A stretch of DNA of 64,000 nucleotides. It comes from Hericium rajendrae. Its lineage: Eukaryota; Basidiomycota; Agaricomycetes; Russulales; Hericiaceae. A model generated the notes under the pieces. It did not search any database and was not told the origin of the DNA. It saw only the letters and a program-made list of their open reading frames with translations. Position numbers and translations under genes: made by a program. The stretch lies in contig CM065879.1 in NCBI GenBank assembly GCA_033439255.1, positions 2,026,501-2,090,500 on the forward strand, written 5' to 3'. This document shows positions 35,376 to 48,273 of the stretch, in pieces. Position 1 is the first letter of the stretch, and every line of letters starts with the position of its first letter.

Positions 35376-37407
35376 ATGTCCGCCGACATCGAAACCCTGC
35401 CTAACGCGCGCGCAGATGACACCGCCGACGCGGACGCGGACGCGCGCCTGCACGCGCTGGGCTACAAGCCCGAGTTCCGGCGCGAGATGTCGCTCTCGGG
35501 CGTGCTCGGCATCTCATTCTGCGCGATCGGCATTCTCACGGGCATGAGCAGCGCGTTCCAGACGGGGCTCTTCTCCGGCGGGCCGCTCGGGCTCTTCTGG
35601 GGATGGAACGTACGTCCGGGTCGTCTCGTCTCATCTCATCGTGCTGAGCGGTCGGTTCATGGCAGGCAGATATGCAGCCTGTTTATGCTGGTTATTGCGC
35701 TGTGCTTGGCGGAGATATGTAGCACGTAGTGCGTCTGCCCGCCGGGCGCTGTGGGTGTACGTTGGGTTGCTGAGTGTTTTGTGTGCAGTCCGACGATGGG
35801 GGGTTTGTACTTCTGGGTGTGCAAGATGAAGCCCGACATGCCCGTCCTCGGGTGTACGTCTCCCACAACGCATCTGTCCTCCTACTCAATGCGTCCCCCG
35901 CAGTCTGCACGGGCTGGATCTACTCCATCGCCATGATCTTCACCGGCACGTCCGGAAACCTCAGGTACGCCCGTGCCCCTGTCCCTCCGCTTCGCTAACG
36001 GCCCCAGCGTCGCGCTGTACATCGCTTCGCTCGCGGAGGTCGGCCGCGGCGTCACGCTCTCGCGCGTGGAGATCGCCGCGATCGCGTGGGGCGTGAACAT
36101 CCTCAGCGGAATCATGAACACGATCGGGACGCGCAATCGGGCGCATGAGCGCGTTCAACGTCTGGTGGACGCTCGGCGGGACGTTCGTGCTCGTCGTCAC
36201 GCTGCTTGTCAAGGCGCCCGTCAAGGTGTGCACACACCCCTCTCCTTCCTTACCCTTCCAACCGCGCCACAGAACTCGGCCGCATTCGTCTTCACCGATC
36301 TCGAGAAGTACTTACGCGCGTCGCTTTCTAGTCCGTGCGCGACTGACGGTATGGCCAGCTTCACAGGCTACTCCTCGCGCGGCTTCGTCGTCCTCCTCGG
36401 CTTCCTCCAAGCCGTCTACACCCTCGAAGGCTGCGAAACCGCCGCACAGCTCGCCGAAGAAGCGCAGCGCGCCTCCCTCCTCGCGCCGCTCGCGATCGTC
36501 ATCAGCATCGCGGGCTCCTGGGCCGTCGGCCTCGCGTACATGCTCGCGCTGCTCTTCGCCGTGCAGAGCGTCGCCGCCGTGCAGGCCACGCCCTACGCGC
36601 TGCCGATCGCGCAGCTCTATGAGGACGCGGCGGGCGCGCGCCTCGCGCAGATGTGTCTGGCTGTGGTCGCGCTCGCGCAGTTTATGGCGGCCGTGACGGC
36701 GTTCACGGCGAGCTCGCGCCTGCTGTATGCGCTCGCGCGCGACCGCGCGGTGCCCGCGCCTGCGCGCCGGTGGTTCATGCTGCGGAACGGGGCGCAGGCG
36801 CCGTATGGCGGCGTGTGGGCGTCGGTGCTCGTCGGCTGTGCGATCTCGTGCGCGTACATCGGCTCTGCGATCGCGGTGCGTGCTGCGCGGTGTGTGGGTG
36901 CGGTGCGGGTGCTGATGTTGGGGGCAGTTTAATGCGATTTTGAGCTCGGCGGCGATCTCGGTTATGTTGAGCTATCTGCAGCCGATCCTTATACGTGTGT
37001 TCTGGCCGGACTCGTGCGTCCCCGTCGTCTGCAGCTAGCGTGTGCTGACCTCTCGGCAGCCTTCCTGAGCGCGGGCCCTTTACCCTAGGCCGCTACTCGT
37101 GGCCGCTCAACCTCGTCAGCTTCCTCGTGCGTAAACTTTCTCCCTCACCTTTCTTATGCATTACACTGACACACGTGGTAATGTGCAGTTCACGGTATTC
37201 ATCTGCGTGCTGTTCATCCTCCCGACGTCGCGCCCAGTCACCGCGCAGAGCATGAACTACGCGGTCGTCGCGGTTGGCGGCGTGCTCGTGCTCGTGGGGC
37301 TGCTGTGGGCGCTGTGGGGGCGACATGTGTTCCGCGGGCCGGTGAGGACTGTGGACGGGTGGGATGCGGAGGATGCAGATGAGAAGAGCGTGAAGGCGAT
37401 GGAATAG
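35376..37407 (+). CDS. APC-family amino-acid/GABA permease, one frame break
   Basis: Ten exons (35376-35609, 35670-35728, 35789-35853, 35904-35964, 36008-36225, 36273-36307, 36359-36875, 36928-37013, 37060-37126, 37189-37407). The product would be about 520 residues with some twelve membrane segments. APC signs are a polar N-terminus, GVLGISFCAIGILTGM, AEICSTYPTMGGLYFW, and the LEGCETAAQLAEEA region typical of fungal GABA/choline-type permeases. The exon sum is 1561 nt, two short of a multiple of three. The break lies near 36130-36135 in a CG-rich run (GGGACGCGCAATCGG), where frame changes between INTIGTR-like and SAFNVWWTLGG-like parts. It may be a real recent mutation or a sequencing slip in the CG repeat. 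Confidence 0.8.
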
Positions 37408-38263
37408 GGAGGTTAGAACTTGGTTAGCACTGAACGTTGTTGGGATGAGTCTCGGTCATGGCGGATGCGTATTTTATGTTCCCTATGGTGAAAATAAAGC
37501 TCTGGTGTATAGAACTAGATTGGTGACCGTCTTTTGATACAAATAACGGATGAGTTGAGTATTGTGTGTACGTACGGAGCCTGTTTGTTCAAATGTCATT
37601 GCGATTACCTTCCCATTCTACATAGCTTGCTAGAACTCCCACCATTACCCACAATAACTTTCTTGTCGTCGACATAACGGCATAAATCGCAGAAAAAAAA
37701 GAACGAAAATGTAAAACTCAACCCCCCAAATAATCATCTTCACTTTTACCATTATCTCCTCTCTCTGGTACTTCTACAACTGTCTCCTCTCCCTTTCTCT
37801 TATGTACAGCTACTGTTGTACGGAACACCATCGTGCGTTTCAGGCGGCCAAATCCTCTGAGCAAGCCTTGTCGCTACAGGCGACCCTTCGAGTGTATGCT
37901 ACAACTGCGAACTGAATCGGACCGATTGCCAGAGCTTGTCGAATTTGTCCATCGTCGTGCTTCAAGACCAAACGAAAGACAGATCAAGTCTGGTATTGCG
38001 TACTTAACTTGAAAATTCTACTTTCCTGCCAGCCGGTCAAAAGACTCCGCCGTTTGCTTACATGCATTCTTACAACTCAAGCCGCCCAATGCAGATTTCC
38101 AAAACACATTACAATCACACAACACGCGACTCTTGATCGCTAGCATGGCATCGGCATAGCAAAGCATACACGCATGAAATAAGACATCAGAGAAAAAGGA
38201 TACGGCGCATGCATCTGCTCTCGGACCAGACCACCCACAATCACGAACGACCGGAGCAGAGAT
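37408..38263. other. Intergenic region between convergent genes
   Basis: The permease and eL31 converge here. About 850 bp, AT-richer than its surroundings, with no open frame of note. It holds both 3' untranslated regions. Confidence 0.6.
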
Positions 38264-38967
38264 TTACTCGGCCTCGGCGACGACAGTTTGGAGGCCCTGT
38301 GGACGGTCAGTGTCAGTCGGCGCGCGACGCAGAGAGAGGGCGCACGGACCTTGAAGCCGCCGGCGGGGACGGCGATGTGCGATGCGTAGGTGTAGAGCTT
38401 TTCTTTGGCGTTCTCCTCGTCGTTACGTTTCCCTGTGGGCGCACACGTCAGCATCAGACCACACCAAGAGCGAGCGCGAGTCGAGGCGGGACCGGGGGAC
38501 GCTGGGCACCACCGTTCATCCAATCCACCCAAATCTGCGCATCCCAGCCCGCCATACCTGCCCGACTCAATTCCACACGAGACACTCACGCTCGAGCTTG
38601 ACCCGGATGCGGTGCGGGGGGCTCTTGATGCCGCGCTCCCACAGCGCCTGGTTGAGCTTCGGGTCCACGCGCACGTCGGTGGTGCCCATCGCGCGCTGCG
38701 CGAACTCGATGACGGACTTGACGGCCTTCGGCGCGCGCTTCTTGAACGAGGAGCCGTGCACGCGCTTGTGGATGTGGATGGTGTACTCGCGGGTCACGAC
38801 GTCCTGCAGCGCGGAGCGGGTCTTGCCGCCGGTCTGCGGGGGGTGTTAGTGGTGGGGCGCGCGAGGCTCGGGCGGGGGGTGTACCTTCGTCTTTTTAGTG
38901 GTGGGCTGTGGGGAACGGGGTCAGCATCACGTCTGGGCGGTCCGCAGGGGGGAGGACGTACGGCCAT
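38264..38967 (-). CDS. RPL31: Ribosomal protein eL31 (60S)
   Basis: Five exons (38967-38962, 38905-38885, 38833-38590, 38432-38350, 38296-38264) give a 128-residue protein with the conserved blocks [33 protein letters not shown] and [14 protein letters not shown]. eL31 sits near the exit tunnel of the large subunit. The first exon is only six coding bases (ATGGCC) and the second 21, as is common for intron-rich fungal ribosomal genes. The N-terminus reads MAPTTKKTK. Divergent from the CFEM gene with about 1 kb between starts. Confidence 0.92.
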
Positions 38968-39945
38968 GTCTTGGGGTCTTGCAGATGCGGGAGGGGTGGG
39001 GACGAGGAAAGGATGGACGAGCTGCCCGGCGGCGCTTTGTTTGGTGCAGTGTGCGGTGGCGCGTGCTTGGTGTCCCGGGGTTGCACAAGGTTCGGTGGCT
39101 GGTTCGTCTGTACAGTCGCCGGCATCTGCCGAACACCTGCCCTGCGGCACCTGCTCGTACGTCCGGCCGCTATTGTTCTCGATTCGTGCAAAGGTATTGT
39201 TCTTGCCAACTCACTGTCCGTGCGTCCCTGATGGGAGCGCGGGGTTCGGCAGTGGGTCGGCGATGCCTAGTTCAAATAATGGGGCTCCCTTTGTCTCATT
39301 GTCTGAACGCTCTTTGTTTCCTGGATAGTGGTGAGTCGATGTCGTTCCTGTCGGGTCTCGGTTCGAGGTAAGCTCTCTATTGTGACTGCCCGAACTGCGT
39401 CAGAACAATGTGGTTCTGGTGCGCGGCGGGCTCTGGATCCTCAATGTTCCATGCGCTTGTCTCAACCACAATGCGGCCCCGCCAAGGTCAAGAGAACAAA
39501 CAGGTCCCACCAAGGAACACCGCAACGCCGTGCAGAGATGCGATCATGACCGCGGGACGACTGTCGATCATCACCTGCTCCCACGCATCAGCGCCAACAT
39601 GTTCATGGCGTTGGCGAAATTGGATGGATTTGTCTCAGTACGCCGCTAGCTTCTAGGAGTTGGATGACTTGAATGTCAGGGAAATACATCTGCGGACTCG
39701 TCGGAGAGAACAAAGCATGACCGGGCAAACTGACCGGAGAAATACGAACATGACAACATAGCAACAGGGCAGCCCTGGATCGGTGTGATTGGCGGCTGTT
39801 CACGGGTCTGGGCATTCCCCACAGTCTTTGTTCGAATCCATATAAAGCCTCCCATTGTCCTTTCCTCCCTCGTCGTTCGACTCTCGCCCTCCTTTCGCGC
39901 ACCGTCGTCCCCGACTTTCATTACGCACTCAATCCTTTATTCACA
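38968..39945. other. Divergent promoter region of RPL31 and the CFEM gene
   Basis: About 980 bp with no convincing gene. A TATA-like CATATAAAG at 39839-39847 serves the CFEM side, about 100 bp before its ATG. Confidence 0.55.
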
Positions 39946-40582
39946 ATGCGTTTCGCCCTCGCCATCCTCGCCGCCGTCGCGTCCACCGCGTCCGCGTCCA
40001 ACCTCCTCGCGTCCCGCCAGACCGGCTACCCCAGTGCGTATCTTGTTTGCCACTCCAGCTACGCCAACGGCATCTGATGCGCGCCGCAAACAGACTGCGC
40101 TCTTCCCTGCCTGGCGTCCGCCAACTTCGGCTCGTGCGGCACGACCGACCTCAAGTGCCTCTGCGCGTCCAACGACTTCGTCAGCTCCGTCACCGACTGC
40201 ATCGTCGGCGCCTGCCAGGGCTCGGACCTCACCAACGCCGAGGGCGCCGCCCAGTCCGAGTGTGCCGCTGTCGTATGTCCTTGTTCTTTGCTCGCTCGCC
40301 TTGTTCTCTTCTGACGTGGTGTGATCCTGCAGGGCGTCACTTTGACCTCGACACCCGCCGCCCCGACCTCAACCGCGCCCTCTTCCGCTTCCTCTGCCTC
40401 CACTTCCTCCTCGGCCTCGTGCGTATTTCCAGTCTCTTGGTCCGCCATAGTCTGATATCGTTGCCAGGCCAAGCCCGTCCCCCTCCACCGCGTCCAACTC
40501 CAACTCGAACGGCGCCCTCATGACCGGCCCCAACCTCCTCGCCGGCGCTGCAGCCCTCGGCGCGGCCGTTCTCGCGCTCTAG
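39946..40582 (+). CDS. Secreted CFEM-domain protein, predicted GPI-anchored
   Basis: Four exons (39946-40033, 40094-40272, 40333-40418, 40468-40582) give 155 residues. A signal peptide (MRFALAILAAVASTASAS) is followed by a CFEM domain with eight cysteines (CALPC, SCG, KCLC, DC, GAC and EC landmarks). A Ser/Thr/Pro-rich spacer and a C-terminal hydrophobic tail (LLAGAAALGAAVLAL) with a small-residue site before it match a GPI signal. CFEM proteins lie on the fungal surface; some bind haem or act in adhesion. No transmembrane core beyond the termini. Confidence 0.87.
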
Positions 40583-41311
40583 ACGTCTCCGTTTCGCGTC
40601 CCGGCCTGTCCTACGCCCGCGTGAACTGCATTCGCCTTCTTTATTCTTCATATCCGTCTGTTGAGCTTTCGTTCCGGTTGGGTGCGCAAGTAACCGTGCT
40701 CGTGTTCAGCGGGTTGCGGGGCTACTTGGCTTGGGTCTGGGATCTCCGTACAATGGCATTGTGTCGGGTTGGCGTGGAGACTGTCCGTGTTATATATCCT
40801 AGTTATAAGTTATTAGTCTGCGTCCATGGTTGCCTGACATGAAAGCTCGAGCGTTGCTTGGCGATCTGATCCATAGATTGTGAAGCACAACATTCCGCAT
40901 TGCAAGGTCGGACCCTCTAGAGCGCAGTGTAATTTGCAGCTAGTGCTACTACGTAGGACCCCCGACAAGCCCCACAAAGGCTCCATCCGCTCCAGAAAAC
41001 TCGTTACCGACAGATCTGCAGGGTCGGCTGCAGCGCCCGGTATACGCACCGCGGAACAGATCTAGCGTTTGGGCGAATCGTTACTGCGCCTAGTGACATC
41101 CCTCAAAAAAGCACTTTAGATAAGAAACAAATATTTTCCTCCCAGCCTTTCCAGGGATCCCCAAGCAATGTCGCAGACGAGACGTCCTGCGCCAGCATTG
41201 TCGTCGTACTCGCACGGTACCATCTATTCAACTGCGCCGGACGCGATGCGCGTGACGCGATACAGAGCAGCTTGATCATTCATCACGAACGTCCAACACA
41301 ACATCAGAACA
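40583..41311. other. Intergenic region, no gene seen
   Basis: About 730 bp between the convergent CFEM and transcription-factor genes. Short frames only; no repeats or RNA genes recognised. Confidence 0.55.
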
Positions 41312-44300
41312 CTAGAGCATGGACATCCACTCATCGCCCCCAAAGTTGATGCCCAGCGTATTCGCATCCATCACCCCGCCCAACGGCAGCTCCGGTGCAC
41401 CGGCACTCGACTCCGTCTCAAAAGTCAGCGACGGATCGGCGTCAAACGCTTGAGGTGCGATCCCGTCCATGAGCGGCAGCAGACCGGTGCTCGGCGATGC
41501 AAAGGCGGGCCAGCGCACGAGTGAGTCAGGCTGCGGGTGGGGCGCGTCGGCGACGGCGGGGACGGGGACGGGGTGCGGGCCTTCGAACGGGTCTGGCGGC
41601 CAAAATGCAGGCATGCACGCGCGTTCGTGCAGCGCGCGCAACGTCGGGTGCGCGTCGAAGGGCTCGTTGGATGGAGTCATGGCGCGGACGCTCCCCGCCC
41701 GCAGGCACGCCATCTTCTGGCGAGCGCCGGACACGAGGTTTTCGAGCGTCTCCTGTAGCCGGGGTGAGGTGAATACGCAGACGTAGGCAAGGCGGGACGC
41801 CGCGCTCACCAGCTTCTCCTGCGCCGCCGCACACCGCGCCCGCGCCCGCCGGAACACGTCGACGCACGCGTCGAGCCGCTCCAGCGCCTCGGCCGACAAA
41901 TCGCACACCGGCGTCCGCGACACGAACAGGCACAGCGCCACCTGCAGACCGACACAACTCGCTTAGCCATACCAGCAGCACGACGAAGACGAAGTTTGAG
42001 ACGTGCCGCTGCGGAGAACGCGTTCGACCAGAAGAGCGCGAAGCGCGCGCTCAGCTCGGGGACGTGCTGGTGCAGGCTCGCGAGGGCGAGGATGGTCTGG
42101 CGCGCGTCGTGGTACGTCGCGAGGACGGAGGCGGCGGAGCGGTGGGTCCATGAGAAGGCGTCTGGGAGGCTGAGCGCCTGCGTGAAGTACGTGCGGTGGA
42201 GCTGCATTAGCACTGGAGGGAGAGTCAGTATGGGCTGCGTCGACGCAGAGGGCTAGCGTACGTATGTCGCGGCCGATGGACACGAGCGCGCGCTGCATCG
42301 TGAGGCCGATCGGTGCGTCCGTGTGGCTGGAGGGCGGCATTAATTGGAGGACTGCAGGTATAGGAAAGTCGCGGATGGCGCGGTCGAGGCTGAGGACCGC
42401 GGCGTATTTCGGCGGCTGGACGCCGGTGGTTGCGTCTAGCACTGGATACATGCATTGCGCGAGGAACCGGAGTTTCCAGTCGTGGTCTGTGTGCCGACAG
42501 GATTGAGCCGATGATAGCGAAGGAGGGATGGTATCCTACATAGGGCTGTGCCGTCAAACGAGCCGAGTATCTGTGCAGAATGCGGCTTTTTGCAATCTAC
42601 GTATTGAAGTGCGAGAGCTGGGGGTCTGCCTAGCGAAAGCGACTGGATGCCCAACGCAGCTAAGGGTGATGAAGAGTAGTTGCGGAGGTAGACGCACCAG
42701 ACGTGTATCGAGGTTCATCAGCTCCCAAAAAATCGCCCGTTGCTTTTGAACATCGTCCACGCTGGCCGTTGCCTTGTTCTGTTCGCGATCTGGGTATGCT
42801 ATGTCAGTACAAAATATTCGCCGCCGAGGACATCGTTCAAAATGGTCGCGCACGCAGTCCAATCTGTCGACATCTCAGTATCCCAAACACGACATGCACA
42901 GACCAGCACATACGCTCTGAGCGGCACGGGCCGTAAGACCCATGACGGTCCACGTCATATCCGCCGCTCCCTTCCCTCCTTGAAAAACTTGAAGGTACCA
43001 CACCATGAAGAACTTGTTATGAACGAGCGTTAGACGTGGCAACATAGAATGCAAAGAGACTTGCCAGGGCAACTATACAATCTACAGAGGTGTCCTCCAG
43101 GACGGGGTACTCACATAACGCGGCGCGGGCCAGCTGATAATACCTCTCAGCCTGGCCCCTGTCCATATCCCGCTGCAGATCCACCAGCGATCCCAGCGCC
43201 AGGACCATAAACAGCGTGGACATGCGGCGGGGACAGAGCCCAGACAGCGGAGAAGCATAGACGTGCTCCAGCAGATCCGCCAGGAAGTTCTCCGAGGGAT
43301 CTGGGGAGTATCTGGCGGGCAACATGTGAGAAGCGAACGTACGAGCGAGTGTGGACTGACTGCCAAAAGGCGTTCTCGCGGGCCTGGTCGCAGAGGTACT
43401 GCGCGTCCGAGCGGGTCGGGAGCAGGTCACGGATGAGGAATCGCCCGTTTTCTGGGGCTCCGGGGAAGGTGCGCCACGACTGGGGGAAGCATGCGCTGAG
43501 AAACGCCACGCTGGTGGGGAGGGGGGACGTATGGACGGCCGCGGTGGCGCAGTCGTCAAAAGCATCGCTCATCAAAAGTGGTCCGGTTGCCGCGTACGGA
43601 CTCAGCGACCTTCGTCTACTCGAAGATGGCACGGCTGCAGTACTTTCTGGACCTTGTGGTGTCGATTGCTGTCCATGAGCGACGCCGTTGTAAAGTTCCA
43701 AAGTCGACTTGACGTGCAGAAGTTCCGGAGATAGCAGTGGATGGGAGGAGCCCAGCGAACTTTGGACGGCATCCTCTAGCTGACGAATGCGGTCGCTCAT
43801 TTGCACGATCTTTTCGTGTAAATGCTCCGTATTCGCGAGAATGAATCTGGGAGACTGTCCGTGAACTGGAGTGGCGATATAAATGTTGACTTACCGACTT
43901 CCCTTCCCAGACATCAAAGACCCTGTTAAAGGAGTCTAGGATTTGTCAGATGAACGAGTACAAGATACGCACCGTCGGGACAGATTTCTGCGCACCCACG
44001 CTTCACACATTGTTTACAAGGAAATACCCGATCGCACTTGATATAAGATATAAGCGGGCATGATGCCTTGAGAAAGGTATACACACTTTGAGTTTCAACC
44101 TGGCAAATAACAGTGAGTCTGATATTCCTTCAACGACGGACGGCGAATTGTGAAGAACTCCACCTCCTGCACTCCCCGCAAGACAGCGGTATCCGCCGCC
44201 CCTGCCTATCATGCTGTGTTCCACTTGCGTGTACCAGCGTCTCTTGGCCTGCTTCTGATGCATTGCGTCCGCCAGGTGGATTTGGAGCGCTGCTCGGAGA

Positions 44301-44420
44301 CGCCTCTCTAGTCGACGTGCGGCGGCGCTTCGAACCATCCGTTGCGCGCGCCGCCTCGACACCAGGCTCAGTCGGATCGCTAGCATGCGTGGCCTCGGTG
44401 GTGAGCGTAGGATCGAACAT
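41312..44420 (-). CDS. Zn2Cys6 fungal transcription factor
   Basis: A multi-exon minus-strand gene starting at 44420. After ~90 polar residues comes the binuclear zinc cluster CGECRRLKLKC / DRVFPCKQCVKRGCAEIC, split across introns, then a linker with a short coiled coil (EHLHEKIVQMSDRIRQLED). The fungal_trans middle-homology domain follows: LFMVLALGSLVDL, YYQLARAALCEYPVL, MVWYLQVFQGG, SIGLHRE, AIFWELMNLDTRL, SLSLGRPPALAL. It ends in an acidic C-terminal tail. The exons I checked keep the frame. A 10-nt micro-exon at 42854-42863 is needed to build the conserved SIGLHRE. Targets unknown; the divergent neighbour across 1.5 kb is the carnitine acetyltransferase gene. Confidence 0.85.
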
Positions 44421-45890
44421 CGCGGCGTGCTGGAAAAGCAGGCAGCGGGGCTTGCGGGCTGGTGCCGGTAGTCCCTGGTCGACAGCCGCAGGGCGTTCTA
44501 CTTATATCGGTCGTGGGCCACATACCCGCGCATGAAACGAATGCGGATAAATCGGAATCGCTCGTCATGCTTGCGCTAACAAAATTAAATCGTTGCAGTG
44601 AGAAAACTGGTAATTCGACGGGTCGATGTGGAGCGCAACTGGGCGCAACCGGCTCTGGTGTCGATTGAGATGATTCAGCTACATCTTTGGCATGTCGTTT
44701 CGCACCATGCATGCATCCGAGTGGTCTGATTGACACTGAAAATGTGCGTTTATGCAGGTTTGAAGTCAGCGGCCATGGTTATCTACAAAGATTATTTGAT
44801 CAGAATTGGAAATCGTTCCGCTCGAATTCCGAACATACCGCACCTGGGCTTTGGAGAAGGCGCCCCGCACGCGTCCAGCTTCGTAGAGCTGATGTGGTGC
44901 TTTGCTTGCTCCATCAGGATCGAATCCATCAGTGTGACGGATATTCGCAAGACTAATGTGGTGCGGTCGGTCAGACTTTTTTCATCCCTGTAACACCAGG
45001 ACGGGTATGACGGGCACGACGTAACTGGTACGTTACGCGCCTGGATGTTGCCTGCTGTCTCCCGTAAAGTATGACAGACGCATAGCGGCCTAGAAAACTT
45101 CAAGAACTGAAACAAGAATGGATCCATAGAGATGAACTTTTGTGCCCTGCTGAGAAGGTTTTTGAGAAAGTTTTGAAAAGTCGGCTACCGAGGATTTGGA
45201 TCGACGGGAGAACAACCCGGTCACTGGACTCAAGTCCCTCGCACTGTTGTCGAGCCTGCGGGATCGGTTGATATAGTATGCTCCTACCGAAATATAAATA
45301 CTTGTATGAGGCGTTCTTGACTTTACGACAATCGAAGGAAAGAAGGAAGGAAGGCTTCTGAGAAGTGACGAGGTGGGAGACAGGTGTGCCGTGCGCCGAG
45401 AGGACGCTCCGGGTTAGTGGTGGGTCGCAGCTTCAATGTCATAAGGTTCGGAAATATGATTCCGGATAATTTTATGTATGACAGGGAATGTGCCTTTCGT
45501 GTAGGTACCGACATTGTTTCGATGCACGAGGGTGTTTGACCGAGGACGGGAAGGTAAAAAGGAGTACCGACAATATTGAGCGCCTAATAGTCTTGAAGTT
45601 CTAGCGGTCGGCAACGTAAAGGCCCCGGTTCCGGCTTGTATCACAAGTTGGCCCTTACGTCTCTACAAAAGTGTACATATTTCTTCTTACACCACTGGTC
45701 CTTATAAAGGTGATTCACAGAGATTTCTGGACCTTGATACTCTCTGATCATCCCTTACAGGTTGTCTAGGGCGTGTTATGCTGAGGTTGAGGCATAGTAC
45801 CTGGGCAGCTCGTCCTCATCTCACCGTCGTACGTCTGTCCTTGCTTTCACAATGCAAACATACTGAATATCACAGCCGAAGAGTACATCG
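44421..45890. other. Divergent region between the transcription factor and CAT2
   Basis: About 1.5 kb with no supported gene. It should contain both promoters. No transposon ends or tandem repeats noticed. Confidence 0.5.
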
Positions 45891-48273
45891 ATGTCGAAAG
45901 CGCGAAAGAGCTCCTCACGAGCTCAGGCATCCGAGCTGCCTCCAGGATACAAGGTCGATCCCAACGCTGCGCCCATGCTCCGATTCCAGGCATCTCTGCC
46001 GCGCCTGCCCGTTCCCCCACTTTCCTCGACTCTTTCCAAGTACCTCGAGACCGTGCAGCCTCATTTGAAATCCGATGAGTTCGCGCGCACCGAGGCCATC
46101 GTGCGCGCATTCGGTTCATCTCCGCAGGCTGCGGAACTCCAGAAACGGCTCGAGGCGCGTGCGGCAGACCCGGAAGTCAAGAACTGGCTCGCAGACTGGT
46201 GGAACGACGCCGCCTACATGGGATACCGTGACTCGGTCGTCGTGAACGTCAGCTACTACTACGTCCACGTCGACGACACGGCGCGGCGCACCGCGCCCAA
46301 ACGGGCAGCTAGCCTTCTCAAGGGCATGTTGCGGTTCAGAGACTTGGTGGAATCGTGAGTAATCTCGCTGTCTTTTGGCATCTCGTGCCGTCGTGTATTT
46401 ATGCCGGAGTTCCGCTCGCGCTCCTTCCGTGCGGGCGTCCGTGAGCACTGCTGACTTGGTTCACGAGTAGGCAGCAACTGGAGCCCGACAAGGTCCGCAA
46501 CGCGCCGCTGTGTATGGCATCCTATAAGTGGTTGTATGTCTACTCCTAAGCTTATTCTCGGTCAACCTCTGAACAACTAGTACCTTCACAGATTCCACAC
46601 GAACCGCTACCCTGTCCTCCCGTCTGATACAGCGCGCAAATTTGACCCGAAGACACACAATCACGTCGTGTTTATTCGCAAGAACAAGTTCTATGAGGTT
46701 CCACTTGCCCACGCGGACGGAACGGAGCTGAGCGCGGCAGATTTAGAAGCGTGCGTCTTCATTGCAAACAAGCCTACAGTGCCTGATGCGCATGTTTTTG
46801 CAGGCAAATAGAAGAGATCATCCGGCTGGCCGGGTCCGAGGAAGCGATACCCATTGGGACATTGACGAGCGAGAACAGAGACCTTTGGGCGAAGGTCCGT
46901 CATTGTGTATTGTCTAGTGGTTTAGGCTTTCTCAATGTCGGTCTGGTAGGCTCGGGAGAACCTCGTCAATGCATCGCCCCTGAATGCAGCATCTCTAGAA
47001 CGTATAGAGTCCGCCATGGTCATCGTCGCTCTTGACGACACAACACCAATTACCCGCGAAGAGATTGGCTGGGCGTGCTGGGTAGGCAATGGACGGAATC
47101 GGTGGTATGACAAGCATCAACGTAAGCATTTCCACTGTCACAGTCTCATCGTTTTGCGATTGACAGATGTCTTCAGTCATTGTTTTCGACAACGGGCGGT
47201 CGGGTTTCCTCGGCGAGCACTCGTGCATGGACGGTACACCCACCCTGCGCATGAACGAGTTCATCCTTGCTGGCATCCTCGCAAACAAGATCGACCTCGG
47301 GCCTGCCACGCGTTCCGCAGACCTCCCCGTCCCGAAAGAACTAGGGTTTGAGACCACCCCTGCCGTCCTCGCCGACGTCCACACCGCCGAGCAGCACTTC
47401 GAAGAACTTGTCGGCGCGCACGACATGCACGTCTTGCACTACGAGGGCTACGGCAAGTCCCAGATCAAGCAGTACAAGGTGTCGCCAGATGCATGGGCGC
47501 AGCTCGTGAAGCAGCTTGCCTTCTACAAGCTCAAGGCACGACCAGGCGTCACCTACGAGAGTACGCAGACGCGCAAGTACCAGCTCGGTCGCACGGAGGT
47601 GACCAGGAGCGCCAGTAACGAAAGCAAGGCCTGGGTGGACGCGATGAAGGACCCCGCCGCTTCGGTAAGAATGCAATCTGTGTGGCTTCGGCATGCTGAC
47701 GCTGTCTGCGAATCAGGACGAGCACCGCGCAACCCTTTTCCGCCGTGCGGTGCAGCGGCATGCCCAGTATTCTGCTTGGGCCGCGGATGGGCAAGGTGTC
47801 GACAGACACTTTTTCGGCCTGAAGAAGATGGTGCGCGAGGGCGAGGCCCTCCCAGAGATTTATGAGGACGAGGCGTTCTCCAGGACGAACCACTGGGAGC
47901 TCTCGACGTCGCAACTCTCGTCTCCATTCGTCGATGGTTGGGGCTACGGAGAAGGTGCGTTTAGGATCGATCTTACTCTTTCACATACTATCATCATGGT
48001 CCATGACCACTGGCGATGCCACTGGTTGAATGGACCGTCGTCCGAACTCTAGTCTCTACATCTGCGTCCATCACCAATGCTAACGAATCGCTTTTTTTTT
48101 GTTCAGTGGTCCCGGATGGCTATGGACTAGCATACGCTATCGGCGACGATCATATCCGGTGGACGATCACCAGTCGCAAGCAGAACAGTGCTGCCTTGAA
48201 GCACTATCTCGCTGAGGCTGCAACCGAGACGCGGAAGATGTTCGACAGGGCTGGTGCGAAGGCGAAACTGTAA
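45891..48273 (+). CDS. CAT2: Carnitine O-acetyltransferase with peroxisomal C-terminus
   Basis: Eight exons (45891-46354, 46471-46533, 46592-46750, 46804-46894, 46950-47121, 47177-47664, 47717-47954, 48107-48273) give an intact 613-residue protein. The catalytic histidine lies in GEHSCMDGTPTLRMNEF. Other family landmarks are LPRLPVPPL near the N-terminus, FHTNRYPVL, YGKSQIKQYKVSPD, QTRKYQLGRTE and FVDGWGYGE. The enzyme moves acetyl groups between CoA and carnitine so that acetyl units can cross organelle membranes. The last three residues, AKL, form a type-1 peroxisomal signal; in yeast the homologue is sorted to both peroxisomes and mitochondria. A mitochondrial presequence is not obvious here. 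Confidence 0.92.

Noticed and set aside
39825-39845. Possible tRNA B box (GTTCGAATCC)
   Set aside because: No matching A box or foldable cloverleaf upstream; it adjoins the TATA box of the CFEM gene.
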